This document shows, one piece after another, positions 1 to 8,669 of a stretch of DNA of 47,360 bases; within the stretch, counting starts at the first letter, position 1; each line of letters begins with the position of its first letter. Under the pieces are notes generated by a model. That model made no database searches. It worked only from the letters and a program-made list of their open reading frames with translations, and had not been told where the DNA came from. Origin of the DNA: Planctomycetota bacterium (GTDB taxonomy: Bacteria; Planctomycetota; UBA1135; UBA2386); NCBI GenBank assembly GCA_021776805.1, contig JAJFFD010000088.1, forward strand, positions 64,001 to 111,360. The letters are read 5' to 3'. The translations under genes and the position numbers were made by a program.

Positions 1-1011
1 AAAGAACTCCCAGGACTCGATTGTCTCACCAGGCTCGGCCTGAGCAACGTCCCCACCATAGGTGAGCAATCGACCACTGTTGCTGTTGGCTACCAGCTGA
101 ATCGCTGAGCGGGCACCGGGCTTGGGCGTCACAAAAATATCGCGCCATTCCACTCCGTCCCAGGCCAGTGTGTCTCCGTGACTCCGACTTCCGTTCTGGC
201 CGTAGCAAAGCACCGTGATTCCCTGGACCTCGTCGAAGGCCATGCCGAATCGTTCTCGCTTGTCTGGGACAGTGGCTCGATTCTGAAAGATCCAGTTGGT
301 GCCGTTCCATTCCCAGGTCTGGTCAGAACGAGTGGTCAAGGCCGGCTGAAACATGACTTCTTGATCGGTTCCACCGAAGAGGACGATGCGATCCCGGAGT
401 GTGTCGGTGACCATCCGGTGGTCCTTGCGATGCAAGGGTGCGCTCACTGGTGTCAGCAACTCCCAGTCGAGCCCATCGTAGTGATAGGTATCCCCCTGCA
501 GCTCTTCGGTAAACGCGGTCGCACCACCGAAGAGCAGCATCTTCTCGTTAATTGGGTCCCATGCCATCGCCGCCCCCAGCAGCGCGGGCGGAGAGTTTAC
601 CGGCTGGACCTGGGCCCATTCGGCGCCATCGAACTCCCAGGTATCACCAAGAGGAGAGCCATTGTCGGCGCCGCCATACATGACGATCACCTCTCGCATC
701 GGGTCATAGGCCATCGCTGCCCTGGATCGGGGCGAGGGCTCGACCGCAGGACTGATCTGGGTCCAATCGATTCCATTCCAGATCCAGGTCTCACCAATGG
801 GAATGGTGGTGCCTAGCTCGTCTCCGCCGAAGAGGAGCGTCCTGGTGGACTGGGTGTGAAAAGCCATCATGTAGTCAGCCCTTTCACCTGGATTATTGGC
901 GGGCGAAAGGAGCTGCCAGGTCTCGCCATTGTTCTGCGCGCTCAGACCGGCGCTGTGCAAGGCAAGAGCTAGAACGGGGACGGAAGTTCGGGCAAGGATC
1001 GTTCTCAGCAT
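1..1011 (-). CDS. Exported kelch-like repeat protein, partial (C-terminus beyond window)
   Basis: The minus strand reads open from an ATG at 1011 to the window edge, 337 codons without a stop, so the 3' end is missing. Residues 1-26 look like a signal peptide ending near SAQ. The rest is repeats of about 50-60 residues with the kelch-type pattern: a Gly-Gly pair after a hydrophobic strand (LLFGGDE, VIVMYGGAD, MLLFGGAT, IVLFGGTD), then a TWxW or TWEFDG segment and a D-W/E-W pair. At least five blades are visible, consistent with a secreted or periplasmic beta-propeller that binds protein or glycan; no catalytic residues are apparent. No Shine-Dalgarno site precedes the ATG. It is divergent from the kinase-like gene, with 279 bases between the two starts. 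The function is unknown; the repeat fold call is fairly secure. Confidence 0.8.
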   Translation of the reverse strand, partial: MLRTILARTSVPVLALALHSAGLSAQNNGETWQLLSPANNPGERADYMMAFHTQSTRTLLFGGDELGTTIPIGETWIWNGIDWTQISPAVEPSPRSRAAMAYDPMREVIVMYGGADNGSPLGDTWEFDGAEWAQVQPVNSPPALLGAAMAWDPINEKMLLFGGATAFTEELQGDTYHYDGLDWELLTPVSAPLHRKDHRMVTDTLRDRIVLFGGTDQEVMFQPALTTRSDQTWEWNGTNWIFQNRATVPDKRERFGMAFDEVQGITVLCYGQNGSRSHGDTLAWDGVEWRDIFVTPKPGARSAIQLVANSNSGRLLTYGGDVAQAEPGETIESWEFF

Positions 1012-1290
1012 GCGATCATCTATTGAGGGGATGGGCGGGGCGCGATCAGTCCAAGGTCCAGTTTACCAGCCGTCACGGTGAGCGGGACGACCTTCGAACC
1101 GCTGACGCAAGGCCGTAAACTGGGCACAGGCGTTGGGCTGCGCCGCCAATACTAGTCTAGCAGCAGGACAGGGTCACGGATGCTGATCCTTCCTGCAAGC
1201 CCTGGGCGACTAGAGGAGAACCCGTGCCATGGGCAGAAAGAACTCGGGATTCTCAGCTACTACGCGGACTGCTAGCGTGGTGCCTCAACC

Positions 1291-3972
1291 ATGGCCATCG
1301 GCAAGGCAGACAGCAACGATCTGCCGGGAGGACCAGAGCTTCCCGGCAACCTCAGGCAGGACCTGACTCGGGCTCTCGCTGCGGACGTAGAAGGCCGAGA
1401 ACGGGCCTGTGAAGCCCTGAGCCAGCTCTATCCGGAGCACGGTCTCGAGATCAGGCGGATCCTCGGCCTGCAACCGGGCAGTATCGCGGCCTCCGAGGAG
1501 GGGATTCGCGTCCTGGAACCACTGGGCAAGGGCAGCCTCGGCGAAATCTATCTTGCCGAACGACCAGCGGATGGGATTCAACCGGGGCTACGCCGTCTGC
1601 GTCTCGGCCTTGATCAGGGGCGACTTCTCATCCTGCGCGAGGGCAAGCCCGGAGCCTTGGCCGCCCTGGCGGATCCGGTGCTGGCTGCCGATAGCGCCTT
1701 CGAAACCCGCCCCGGGTATCCCCGATACCTGCTGGAGGAACTCCAAGCCCAGCCCATCACCGAGTATTGCGATCGTCACGCGCTTTCCATCGCTGCCCGT
1801 ATCGACTTGATTCGCCAGGCCTCTGCCGGCGTCAGGAACGCTCACCAGCGAGGGCTCTGCCACCTGGACCTCAAACCCAGCAACATCGTCGTGGACGATC
1901 GGGTCCCCCCGGCTCGAGTCAGAATCCTCCACTTCGGGATGGCAGGAGAGGATGCGGGAGACGAGGCGAGTGTGAGCTTCCTCGGGGATCGCTATCTCGG
2001 TTCACCGCGCTACATGAGCCCGGAGCAGGCCGGGCGAGGCGGGAACGAGCCCGATGTGCGTAGCGATATCTATTCCTTGGCCGCGGTGCTCTACGAACTG
2101 CTCGTGGGCTTTCCCCCGCGCTTTCCGAACCTGGTCGACGATCTGCCCTTGGATGAGATGCAGCGCATCGTCAGAGACCAGCCTGCTCCCCTGGCAAGTC
2201 AGGCGCTGCGCTCCCACCCTCACCTCGCAGACCTCGCCAAGGCACGCGGCATAGGCGCCTGGCAATTGCGCCGAACTCTTTGTGGGGACCTGGATTCGAT
2301 CCTCGACAAGGCCCTCGCCAGCCTGCCCGATAATCGCTACCCATCCATGGATGCCTTCGCAGCGGATTTAGATCGCTATCGCGGGCTACGCGCTGTCGAG
2401 GCAAGGAACGAGAACGCCTTCGAATGCCTGGCACGCATTGCCAAGCGCAGGGCTCGGGCCTTGAGCACGGTTCTCCTCCTCGTCCTGGCGGGATCTGCTG
2501 GATATTGGACCTCCACTATTGACCAGCCACCAGCCGGGACCGCATCAACCGGCGATCTCGACAATGAGAGTCAAGAGCTTGGCAAAGTGGCCTCACCAAC
2601 AGCCAACAGCAGCCTACGCAAAGAGCTCCTGCGTTCCGAAGCCCGCGTGCTGCAACTCGAAGTCGATGGTCTGATCGCTAGCGCAGAAGGAGCGGATGTT
2701 CCTGCCAAGAACCTCGGCCTGAAAGAACAAAGCAGCGCCCTACGAGCCTGGCTTGGACTGAACGCGGATCCACTCACGGAGAGGGCAACCCGTATCGATG
2801 ACCTCCTAGCGCCGGAGCAGCTGGCAGCCCTAGGGAATCAAGAACTGGCCGAGGCTCTCGAGCTCGCGCGAAACCGCATACGCAATTGCCTGGCGAGGAC
2901 TATCCAGCCTCCGCGCCGGCACCTTGCCTGGATCGAGTCGCGCCTTAGCTGGCTCGACGGGGAGGCGCAGATCAGCCTCGACCAATACGCTGAGCGCTGG
3001 CAGAACAGCATCCGAGCGGTCGCTTCGAGCCCGCGCTATGCCGGTCTGGAGCTCAGTCCGCAGGCTGGATTGATCCCCCTCGGCAGGGATCCGCGATCCG
3101 GGCTATATGAGTTCTTTCATCCGGGATCCGCCGGCGGTGACCGCTCTCTCCCGGCACCGGATACCAACGGCAACCTACGCATAGACGGGGAATCGGGCGT
3201 CGTCTTCGTTCTGATTCCAGCAGCCAGCCTCACCCTCGGTGCCCAGGCTGGGGATCCCCGCGCCGCAAACTATGCCGCCAATTATCAAGAGAGCCCCGAT
3301 CATGTCCCAGCGATGGAGATCGACATTCCAGCCTTCTTTCTCGGCAAGTATGAGCTGACTCAAGGGCAGTGGCAGAGTCTCGCAGGGGAGGCACCCGCTC
3401 TCTACGCGGCGGATCTGGAACTCCCTTCAGGCGAAAGGATCAAGAGCAACCATCCAGTGGAGAGTGTCGAGGCTGAAGAGGCCTGGCGAGTCCTCGACTG
3501 GGCAGGCCTCCGCCTGCCATCGGAAGCAGAATGGGAGTACGCAGCCATCGGCGGATCTGAGTGGCAGGCGGTACCCGATCAGGCTGGGCTTGAGGATCGA
3601 GCGAACCTCTCAGACCTGAGTGTCGAGCGCCTGCAACCATGGTCCTGGGACTTGCACAGGGAGTTGCTGCGCCTACCGCACCTACGCAGCCGTTGGCCCT
3701 CTATGGACAGCTTTGATGACGGCTTCGTGGTGCATGCTCCAGTCGGCAGCCTGGAAGCCAATGGCTTTGGGCTGCACGACATGCAGGGCAATGTCGCCGA
3801 ATGGTGCGAAGGTTGGACCGAAGCAGGGGCGGACGAACAGTTCCTACCTCGAGGCGATCACTTCCTGAGCCGCCGACCCTCCCCCTTCTGGCGGCGAGAC
3901 TCCCTGGCCAGAGGGATCCAGGGAGGCCTGCCACACATCGGTCTGCGAGCGGCCCGCAGTATCAAACCCTAG
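1291..3972 (+). CDS. Membrane Ser/Thr kinase-like protein fused to FGE/sulfatase-modifying-factor-like domain
   Basis: 893 residues. Residues about 73-365 follow the protein-kinase fold: Gly-rich loop GKGSLGEIYLAE (79-90), catalytic loop HLDLKPSN (191-198), SPRYMSPEQ (238-246, the APE region) and SDIYSLA (258-264). Asp193, Lys195 and Asn198 are kept, but the DFG motif reads HFG (214-216) and no clear beta-3 VAIK lysine follows the Gly loop, so activity is doubtful. A single membrane helix lies at about 389-407, putting the kinase-like part in the cytoplasm and the rest outside. From about residue 635 to the end is a formylglycine-generating-enzyme-like (SUMF1) fold: KYELTQGQW, LRLPSEAEWEYAA, GLHDMQGNVAEWCEGW, terminal GLRAARS. 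The catalytic Cys pair of true FGE is not seen, so this domain is probably a binding module. ATG 1291 is the first start after an in-frame TAG at 1273. Confidence 0.88.
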   Translation: MAIGKADSNDLPGGPELPGNLRQDLTRALAADVEGRERACEALSQLYPEHGLEIRRILGLQPGSIAASEEGIRVLEPLGKGSLGEIYLAERPADGIQPGLRRLRLGLDQGRLLILREGKPGALAALADPVLAADSAFETRPGYPRYLLEELQAQPITEYCDRHALSIAARIDLIRQASAGVRNAHQRGLCHLDLKPSNIVVDDRVPPARVRILHFGMAGEDAGDEASVSFLGDRYLGSPRYMSPEQAGRGGNEPDVRSDIYSLAAVLYELLVGFPPRFPNLVDDLPLDEMQRIVRDQPAPLASQALRSHPHLADLAKARGIGAWQLRRTLCGDLDSILDKALASLPDNRYPSMDAFAADLDRYRGLRAVEARNENAFECLARIAKRRARALSTVLLLVLAGSAGYWTSTIDQPPAGTASTGDLDNESQELGKVASPTANSSLRKELLRSEARVLQLEVDGLIASAEGADVPAKNLGLKEQSSALRAWLGLNADPLTERATRIDDLLAPEQLAALGNQELAEALELARNRIRNCLARTIQPPRRHLAWIESRLSWLDGEAQISLDQYAERWQNSIRAVASSPRYAGLELSPQAGLIPLGRDPRSGLYEFFHPGSAGGDRSLPAPDTNGNLRIDGESGVVFVLIPAASLTLGAQAGDPRAANYAANYQESPDHVPAMEIDIPAFFLGKYELTQGQWQSLAGEAPALYAADLELPSGERIKSNHPVESVEAEEAWRVLDWAGLRLPSEAEWEYAAIGGSEWQAVPDQAGLEDRANLSDLSVERLQPWSWDLHRELLRLPHLRSRWPSMDSFDDGFVVHAPVGSLEANGFGLHDMQGNVAEWCEGWTEAGADEQFLPRGDHFLSRRPSPFWRRDSLARGIQGGLPHIGLRAARSIKP

Positions 3973-3974
3973 TT

Positions 3975-4685
3975 CTACTCGATCACTTCGATCTGAATAG
4001 TTGCCGACATTGGCTCGCCGTAGCTGAGATGGAGACCATCTGCGAATTGCATGGTCAGGCTGTACTTGCCCGGCGCCAGAGACAGTTCGGTCTCAGTCTG
4101 GGCCAGTCCGAAGTGGATGTTAGTCTCGTTATCCGGGACAGGTTCACCGAGGCTCAGAGCACCTGCACCGATAATGATATGGTGGTGCCCCTGGGTCTTG
4201 TCAGGGATCGTTGCCGGAACGCTAGCCGGAGTCAGCCCCATACCGACCAGACCAAACTCCACCTTGACGGGCGACGTGACCTTTGCGCCATCGGCGGGTG
4301 ACTTGAAGAAGACGCGCCGTTCGGCGGGAACGGGCACCACGGTGAACTTCGCGTCACAGGCGTAATCTGCACCGAGGGAGTTACCGGCCTCATCAAGCAG
4401 TTGGAAGGACAGCTGCACATCACCTATCGGCAGATTGAGACTCTCGGCAGTGCCGGCAACGATGGTCGCGGCCGAACTATCAGCAGCGAGCGACTCTCCG
4501 TTGACCATGACCGCCAAGTTGCTCCCGGCTTCGGGGCCACCGATCACAATCGGAGTGTCCGCAAAGATCTTCGCACCGCTGGCTGGCCAGGCGACGGTCG
4601 GTGCGGAACCCGCAGCAGCCGAATCTGAACAGGAGCCAAGGAGGAGAAGCGGAAGGGTTGCGAGCGAAGGAAGGACACGAATCAT
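3975..4685 (-). CDS. DUF4399-domain lipoprotein
   Basis: 236 residues. The N-terminus carries a lipoprotein signal with lipobox LLGSC (Cys at about residue 19), so the mature protein should be membrane-anchored outside the cytoplasm. Residues about 120-236 match the DUF4399 pattern: FFKSPADGAKVTSPVKVEFG, GMGLTPAS, TQGHHHIIIG, NIHFGLAQTETELSLAPGKY and LTMQFADGLHLSYG. The domain is a predicted beta-sandwich of unknown function, often in short secreted proteins. The first half resembles a second Ig-like strand set. An AGGAG site sits 8 bases before the ATG, supporting this start. The stop is 2 bases beyond the convergent kinase-like gene's stop, leaving no room for a separate terminator. The family call is good; the function is unknown. 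Confidence 0.85.
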   Translation of the reverse strand: MIRVLPSLATLPLLLLGSCSDSAAAGSAPTVAWPASGAKIFADTPIVIGGPEAGSNLAVMVNGESLAADSSAATIVAGTAESLNLPIGDVQLSFQLLDEAGNSLGADYACDAKFTVVPVPAERRVFFKSPADGAKVTSPVKVEFGLVGMGLTPASVPATIPDKTQGHHHIIIGAGALSLGEPVPDNETNIHFGLAQTETELSLAPGKYSLTMQFADGLHLSYGEPMSATIQIEVIE

Positions 4686-4741
4686 TGACGATCTCCTGGG
4701 GGGATTGAGCTGTCTCGGGGCCCCGCAGAATAGCTAGCCGG

Positions 4742-7396
4742 CTAGTCCTTGCCCAGCTCGATGGTCATGGGCTTGCCAGGAAGTAGCATGATCTTTTTGC
4801 GGAGCCGATCGCCCAGGAGCAGATCGATTTCATACTCACCTGGCTGTAAGGCAATTGGACAAGGCAGCCATACCGTATCACCGGCTTTGGCATCCTTGGC
4901 AGGCTGCCAGAAATCCTGGGCGTAGAGCACCATGCTCGAATCCACTCCGCGGATCGAGAGACTCATATCCCGCCCCTGGAGGCCCTGTTCATCCAGGGTG
5001 AAGGCAAAATCCAGGGCACTGCCTGGTCGTAGACGGATCTCAATTGCTTCCCCTGGCAAGCCCGAACCCAGCCCTTCCGCCGGAACACTCAGCGTCGCCA
5101 TGAGGAACTCAGGATGCAGAACAACACAGTCGTATTCGCCAGGATCCCTGGCCACGAACCAAGCGCGACCATCCTGATCCAGATCCAGCATCTGCCCAGC
5201 TCGGTTGCTGACCATTTTGCCCGAGTAGTGTGGGCTCACTGGTTGAATACGAACCTGCTGCAGCTGCGCAAAGTCCAAACCGGGAAAGAGCAGTTCACGC
5301 CGCCTGAGTATGGCGCGACGGTCGAGCTCCACCCTGGGGGCGCCGGCAGCGGCAAGGAAGTCCGCGTCGCTAGACCTGATGCGCACAGGCGGCCCAATGC
5401 CAATTCCTATCATTACCTGCGCAGATTCGGATTCGAACCAGTTGAGGGCAAACAAGGACGTGGTTGCATGCTTCCCAGGCGGGCCAACAGTATTGCTCGT
5501 GCTACCACCTGCTCGCCCTGGACCGGTGATGGCTAGCGTTGTGCGCAGCTCCCGACTTCCATCAGGGACCCGCAGCAAGACTTCACGATACTCGGCTGCG
5601 GTAAAGGCATGCACCAGGCTTGAATCGAGGTCGAACCATTGACTCGACCAGGACCCGGTGAGCGCTTTCGGTGACAACTGCAGACGAGACTCCGCCGGCA
5701 GGCCACGTAGCCATAGACGCCCCTGAGAGTCGCTCCAAACTGAACCCCAGCGCCTGGTATCACGGGCTTCTGTAATGTTGACAGCTGCACCAGCAAGCGG
5801 GTTAGGTTTGTCATCCGGCCCGACGCTCAGCATTCGCATGGACAACCCAAGGCCAAGTTCCAGTTCAACCGTTTGGTCCTCACCTGCCGTTACCGCCAGC
5901 CGGCCTTGATTGGGAATGCGATCCTTGCTCACACAGCGGTAGCGGTAGTTTCCTGCCGCAACGATGCCCAGATCGACGCGGCCGGCTGCGTCTGACCTCA
6001 GAAGTCCCCGTGGCGGACTAGCGCCTCTTCCCTGGGCATTGTCGTAGAAGCGATCTGAGAGGAAGAGCAATGCACCCGATACTGGCTGCCCGCGCTCATC
6101 GACGAACTTGAAGATGATCTGCGCACCAGTCAACGCATCCAGCTTGATCTCGACCTCCTTCCCCAAGGCCCTCGGCTCAAGGACTCTCTTGTCGACATGT
6201 CCAGGGGAGCTGACCAGCAGTAGGCTGGGTTCCCGCAGGAGCTTTGCGGGCAATCGGATGGCTGCGCCGGCTTTGATCTGTCGATCCAAGAGATATCTCC
6301 TTGGATGCGTGCCGCTCCGCCATTCCGAATCTAGCAGCCGTAGGACGCGGACCCGGACAGAATCGAGCTGGGCTGTGGAAGCACTGGACACACGCAGGAG
6401 GAGATCACGGTCTCGCTGCGCTAGGGTCTGCAGTTCGAGGCGCGATTCGCCATTCACAGGCATGGTCACGAAGCCGTCTGCGCCCGCCCAGAGGAGTGCG
6501 AGCTGAGAATCACGGGGCAAGTCCGAACCTGCAAATCCAAATTGCAGGAGCTCCCCCGCCGGGCTGCGGTAGATCCCCCACACAGAATCGAGATCGAGTC
6601 CCGTCTCTGTACGAAGTTGCAGTGGTCGGATCGCTTCCTCAGCGCCTGCTTCCAGCTCCAGCTTGCCCCCACAACTCAACAAATCGACCGGCCTAGAGCT
6701 ACGGCCTGGGTAGAGAATTTGTCCGGCGAAGTTCAAGACCTGCAGATTGCTGCTCTGAATCGCCATACGCGGCCAGGGCAGAGTTGAGATCGACAGCTGC
6801 AGGTCGCCGTCAGCGGGCACCTGCGAATACTCCCACCTGGCCCGATCCGCGTCATGTCCACCGTCCTGCCGAGCTTGATACGCGAAGACCATGCCCTCCA
6901 CTGGCGATGCGACTCTGACCTGGATGGCATCTTTCTCGGCCCGTGGAAGCAAGGTCACTTCGCTGCCGAGGTAGGTATACAAGCCCTGGGACAGGGGCTC
7001 GCGCCAGGAACGGAAGCCCGCCTTGCTGACAAGGAGAGAGAATCGGCCCGGACCTGCCCCATAGAACACGCGGTGCAAGTCGGTGATTGGGAGGACGAAG
7101 CTACCATCTCGACCGGAGACCGCAGAAAGGATGGGCAGTCGCCGCTGACCTTCTTCCAATGCCCGTGCGTAGCCTGCACCCGTCCCGACACAGAGGACTT
7201 CGATTCGCGCTCCGGCGATTGGCTCCCCCTGCGCATTCAAGACCCGTCCCTGTGGATCCTCATCAATTGGGAAGGTCTGATTAGCGGCCGCTGATTGGGC
7301 GAAGAGTGGGCTTGCACCGAGCAGGAAGCCGAGCAACCCGACGAGCCCTCTCCTCCACCCGCACACCCTCGCAAGCACTGCGGCTTCAACTGTCAT
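4742..7396 (-). CDS. Large exported protein with carboxypeptidase-regulatory-like (Ig-like) repeats
   Basis: 884 residues. A signal peptide is visible at about 1-34 (GLVGLLGFLLGASPLFAQS). Residues about 48-120 form a carboxypeptidase-regulatory-like fold: GRVLNAQGEPIAGARIEV, then GRDGSFVLPI. Similar beta-sandwich segments recur near 425-510 (FVDERGQPVSGALLFLSD ... DAAGRVDLG) and 520-580 (PLAGAAVNIT ... DSQGRLWLRGLP). Such repeats are structural or adhesive and typical of very large envelope proteins in Planctomycetota and Bacteroidota; no enzymatic motif was seen. The ATG at 7396 has only a weak AGGCAG upstream. It is divergent from the glycosyltransferase operon with 64 bases between starts. 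56 bases separate its stop from the start of the DUF4399 gene, so the two could share a transcript. Confidence 0.82.
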   Translation of the reverse strand: MTVEAAVLARVCGWRRGLVGLLGFLLGASPLFAQSAAANQTFPIDEDPQGRVLNAQGEPIAGARIEVLCVGTGAGYARALEEGQRRLPILSAVSGRDGSFVLPITDLHRVFYGAGPGRFSLLVSKAGFRSWREPLSQGLYTYLGSEVTLLPRAEKDAIQVRVASPVEGMVFAYQARQDGGHDADRARWEYSQVPADGDLQLSISTLPWPRMAIQSSNLQVLNFAGQILYPGRSSRPVDLLSCGGKLELEAGAEEAIRPLQLRTETGLDLDSVWGIYRSPAGELLQFGFAGSDLPRDSQLALLWAGADGFVTMPVNGESRLELQTLAQRDRDLLLRVSSASTAQLDSVRVRVLRLLDSEWRSGTHPRRYLLDRQIKAGAAIRLPAKLLREPSLLLVSSPGHVDKRVLEPRALGKEVEIKLDALTGAQIIFKFVDERGQPVSGALLFLSDRFYDNAQGRGASPPRGLLRSDAAGRVDLGIVAAGNYRYRCVSKDRIPNQGRLAVTAGEDQTVELELGLGLSMRMLSVGPDDKPNPLAGAAVNITEARDTRRWGSVWSDSQGRLWLRGLPAESRLQLSPKALTGSWSSQWFDLDSSLVHAFTAAEYREVLLRVPDGSRELRTTLAITGPGRAGGSTSNTVGPPGKHATTSLFALNWFESESAQVMIGIGIGPPVRIRSSDADFLAAAGAPRVELDRRAILRRRELLFPGLDFAQLQQVRIQPVSPHYSGKMVSNRAGQMLDLDQDGRAWFVARDPGEYDCVVLHPEFLMATLSVPAEGLGSGLPGEAIEIRLRPGSALDFAFTLDEQGLQGRDMSLSIRGVDSSMVLYAQDFWQPAKDAKAGDTVWLPCPIALQPGEYEIDLLLGDRLRKKIMLLPGKPMTIELGKD

Positions 7397-7460
7397 CTGC
7401 CTGACGCCCTGCTAAAGTCTCATCTACCGACTGATCGAAACATCAGCCGCAGCCCAGCGC

Positions 7461-8669
7461 ATGAACATAGCTCTGCTCTCATACGAATACCCTCCGGAAA
7501 CCGGCTTTGGAGGTATCGGCACTTACAGCTACTACCAAGCACGAGGCCTGGCCAAGCTCGGCCATCGTGTCCATGTTGTGGCCGGTTCCCTCACGCCGGG
7601 AATCCATCACAGCGAACACGAGGGAGTGCACATCACGCGCATCAAGAAGGAGGGCTGGGTCAACAAGCTGACCGACATGATCCTCAGCAAACGCTGCGGC
7701 TGGGCAGCAAATCGCCTGCAAACTGCCTATGGCGCATACGCCGGTCTGCGCAACCTCCTCGAGAGCGAACAAATTGACTTTGTGGAGTTTCCAGAATGCG
7801 GCGGTGACGGTGCGCTGGCAGCGACTCTCCTCGACACCCCCTCCGCGGTAAAATTCCATAGCCCGGCCAAGCTCATCATGGGCATGTATGACACCCCTCG
7901 CATGGATCGGGAGCTAACCGCCATGGTCGAGAAATTCGGAATCCGCCAGGCCACGGTCCGAACTTCTTGCAGCCAATTCTTGGCCGACGAAGCTGCTGAA
8001 GTGATGAAGGTCAAGCGCCCCATCCACGTCATACCGAATGGGATCGACCTCGAGCTCTTCGATCGAGACGAAGGAATCGATGTTTACAGGCAGTTCAAGC
8101 TGCCCAAAGAAGGCAAGAAGGTATTCTTCGCCAATCGCATGGAGAAGCGAAAGGGCATTCATCTCGTCAAGGACATGTGCTTTCACCTGCTCGAAAAGTA
8201 TCCGGACCTGCACTTTGTCTTCGCTGGTGACGACACCTACGGCTACATGCAGCGGGAAATCATCCCCTTCATCAAGGAACGCAAACTCAGCAAGAACTTC
8301 CACTTCCTTGGCAAGCTCGACTTGCCGTCGGTGCGGGCGGTCCTGAAGGAAATCGACATCTTCCTCATCCCCAGCCTCTGGGAGAACTGTCCCTATTCCT
8401 GCATCGAAGCCATGGCTGCGAGCCGAGCAATTGTAGCTTCAGACTGCGGTGGCCTGCCGGAACTCATCGAGGACCATGTCACTGGTTTGCTGGCGACAAG
8501 CGATGACGCCGGCGCCTTCATCGCTGCCCTCGAGAAGATGATCGAAGACGAGGATCTTGCCCGCCGAACCGGGAGCGCAGCCCGTCAGCGCGTCGAGAAA
8601 GACCTCACGGATGTGGCCATCGCAGAACGCAGCGTCAAGGTCTATCAGGCCTGTCTCAGTGAACAGTAA
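7461..8669 (+). CDS. GT4-family glycosyltransferase
   Basis: 402 residues, a full-length GT-B fold enzyme. The N-terminal domain opens with the usual strand and Gly-rich loop (ALLSYEYPPETGFGGIGTYS) seen in GT4 enzymes. The C-terminal donor-binding domain has VIPNGIDLELFD (about 190-200), FANRMEKRKGIHLV, VFAGDD and the EX7E motif in LWENCPYSCIEAMAAS, followed by DCGGLPELI. These are the expected nucleotide-sugar binding residues, so it should be active, adding a sugar to a lipid-linked or polysaccharide acceptor at the cytoplasmic face. Donor and acceptor cannot be read from sequence. It is the first gene of a three-gene operon and overlaps the next start by one base (TAATG). Confidence 0.92.
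   Translation: MNIALLSYEYPPETGFGGIGTYSYYQARGLAKLGHRVHVVAGSLTPGIHHSEHEGVHITRIKKEGWVNKLTDMILSKRCGWAANRLQTAYGAYAGLRNLLESEQIDFVEFPECGGDGALAATLLDTPSAVKFHSPAKLIMGMYDTPRMDRELTAMVEKFGIRQATVRTSCSQFLADEAAEVMKVKRPIHVIPNGIDLELFDRDEGIDVYRQFKLPKEGKKVFFANRMEKRKGIHLVKDMCFHLLEKYPDLHFVFAGDDTYGYMQREIIPFIKERKLSKNFHFLGKLDLPSVRAVLKEIDIFLIPSLWENCPYSCIEAMAASRAIVASDCGGLPELIEDHVTGLLATSDDAGAFIAALEKMIEDEDLARRTGSAARQRVEKDLTDVAIAERSVKVYQACLSEQ

Noticed and set aside
178..816. 212-codon plus-strand open frame
   Set aside because: Lies opposite the kelch-like protein, whose repeats show the minus strand is the coding one.
1081..1103. Possible tRNA T-arm (GGTTCGAA on the minus strand)
   Set aside because: The flanking bases do not form acceptor, D or anticodon stems; only a weak AGCGG/CCGCT pairing with a 13-base loop exists.
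1211..1231. AGAGGAG followed by GTG/ATG upstream of the kinase-like gene
   Set aside because: Those starts are in frames different from the kinase-like gene, and the short products have no recognisable features; chance occurrence is likely.
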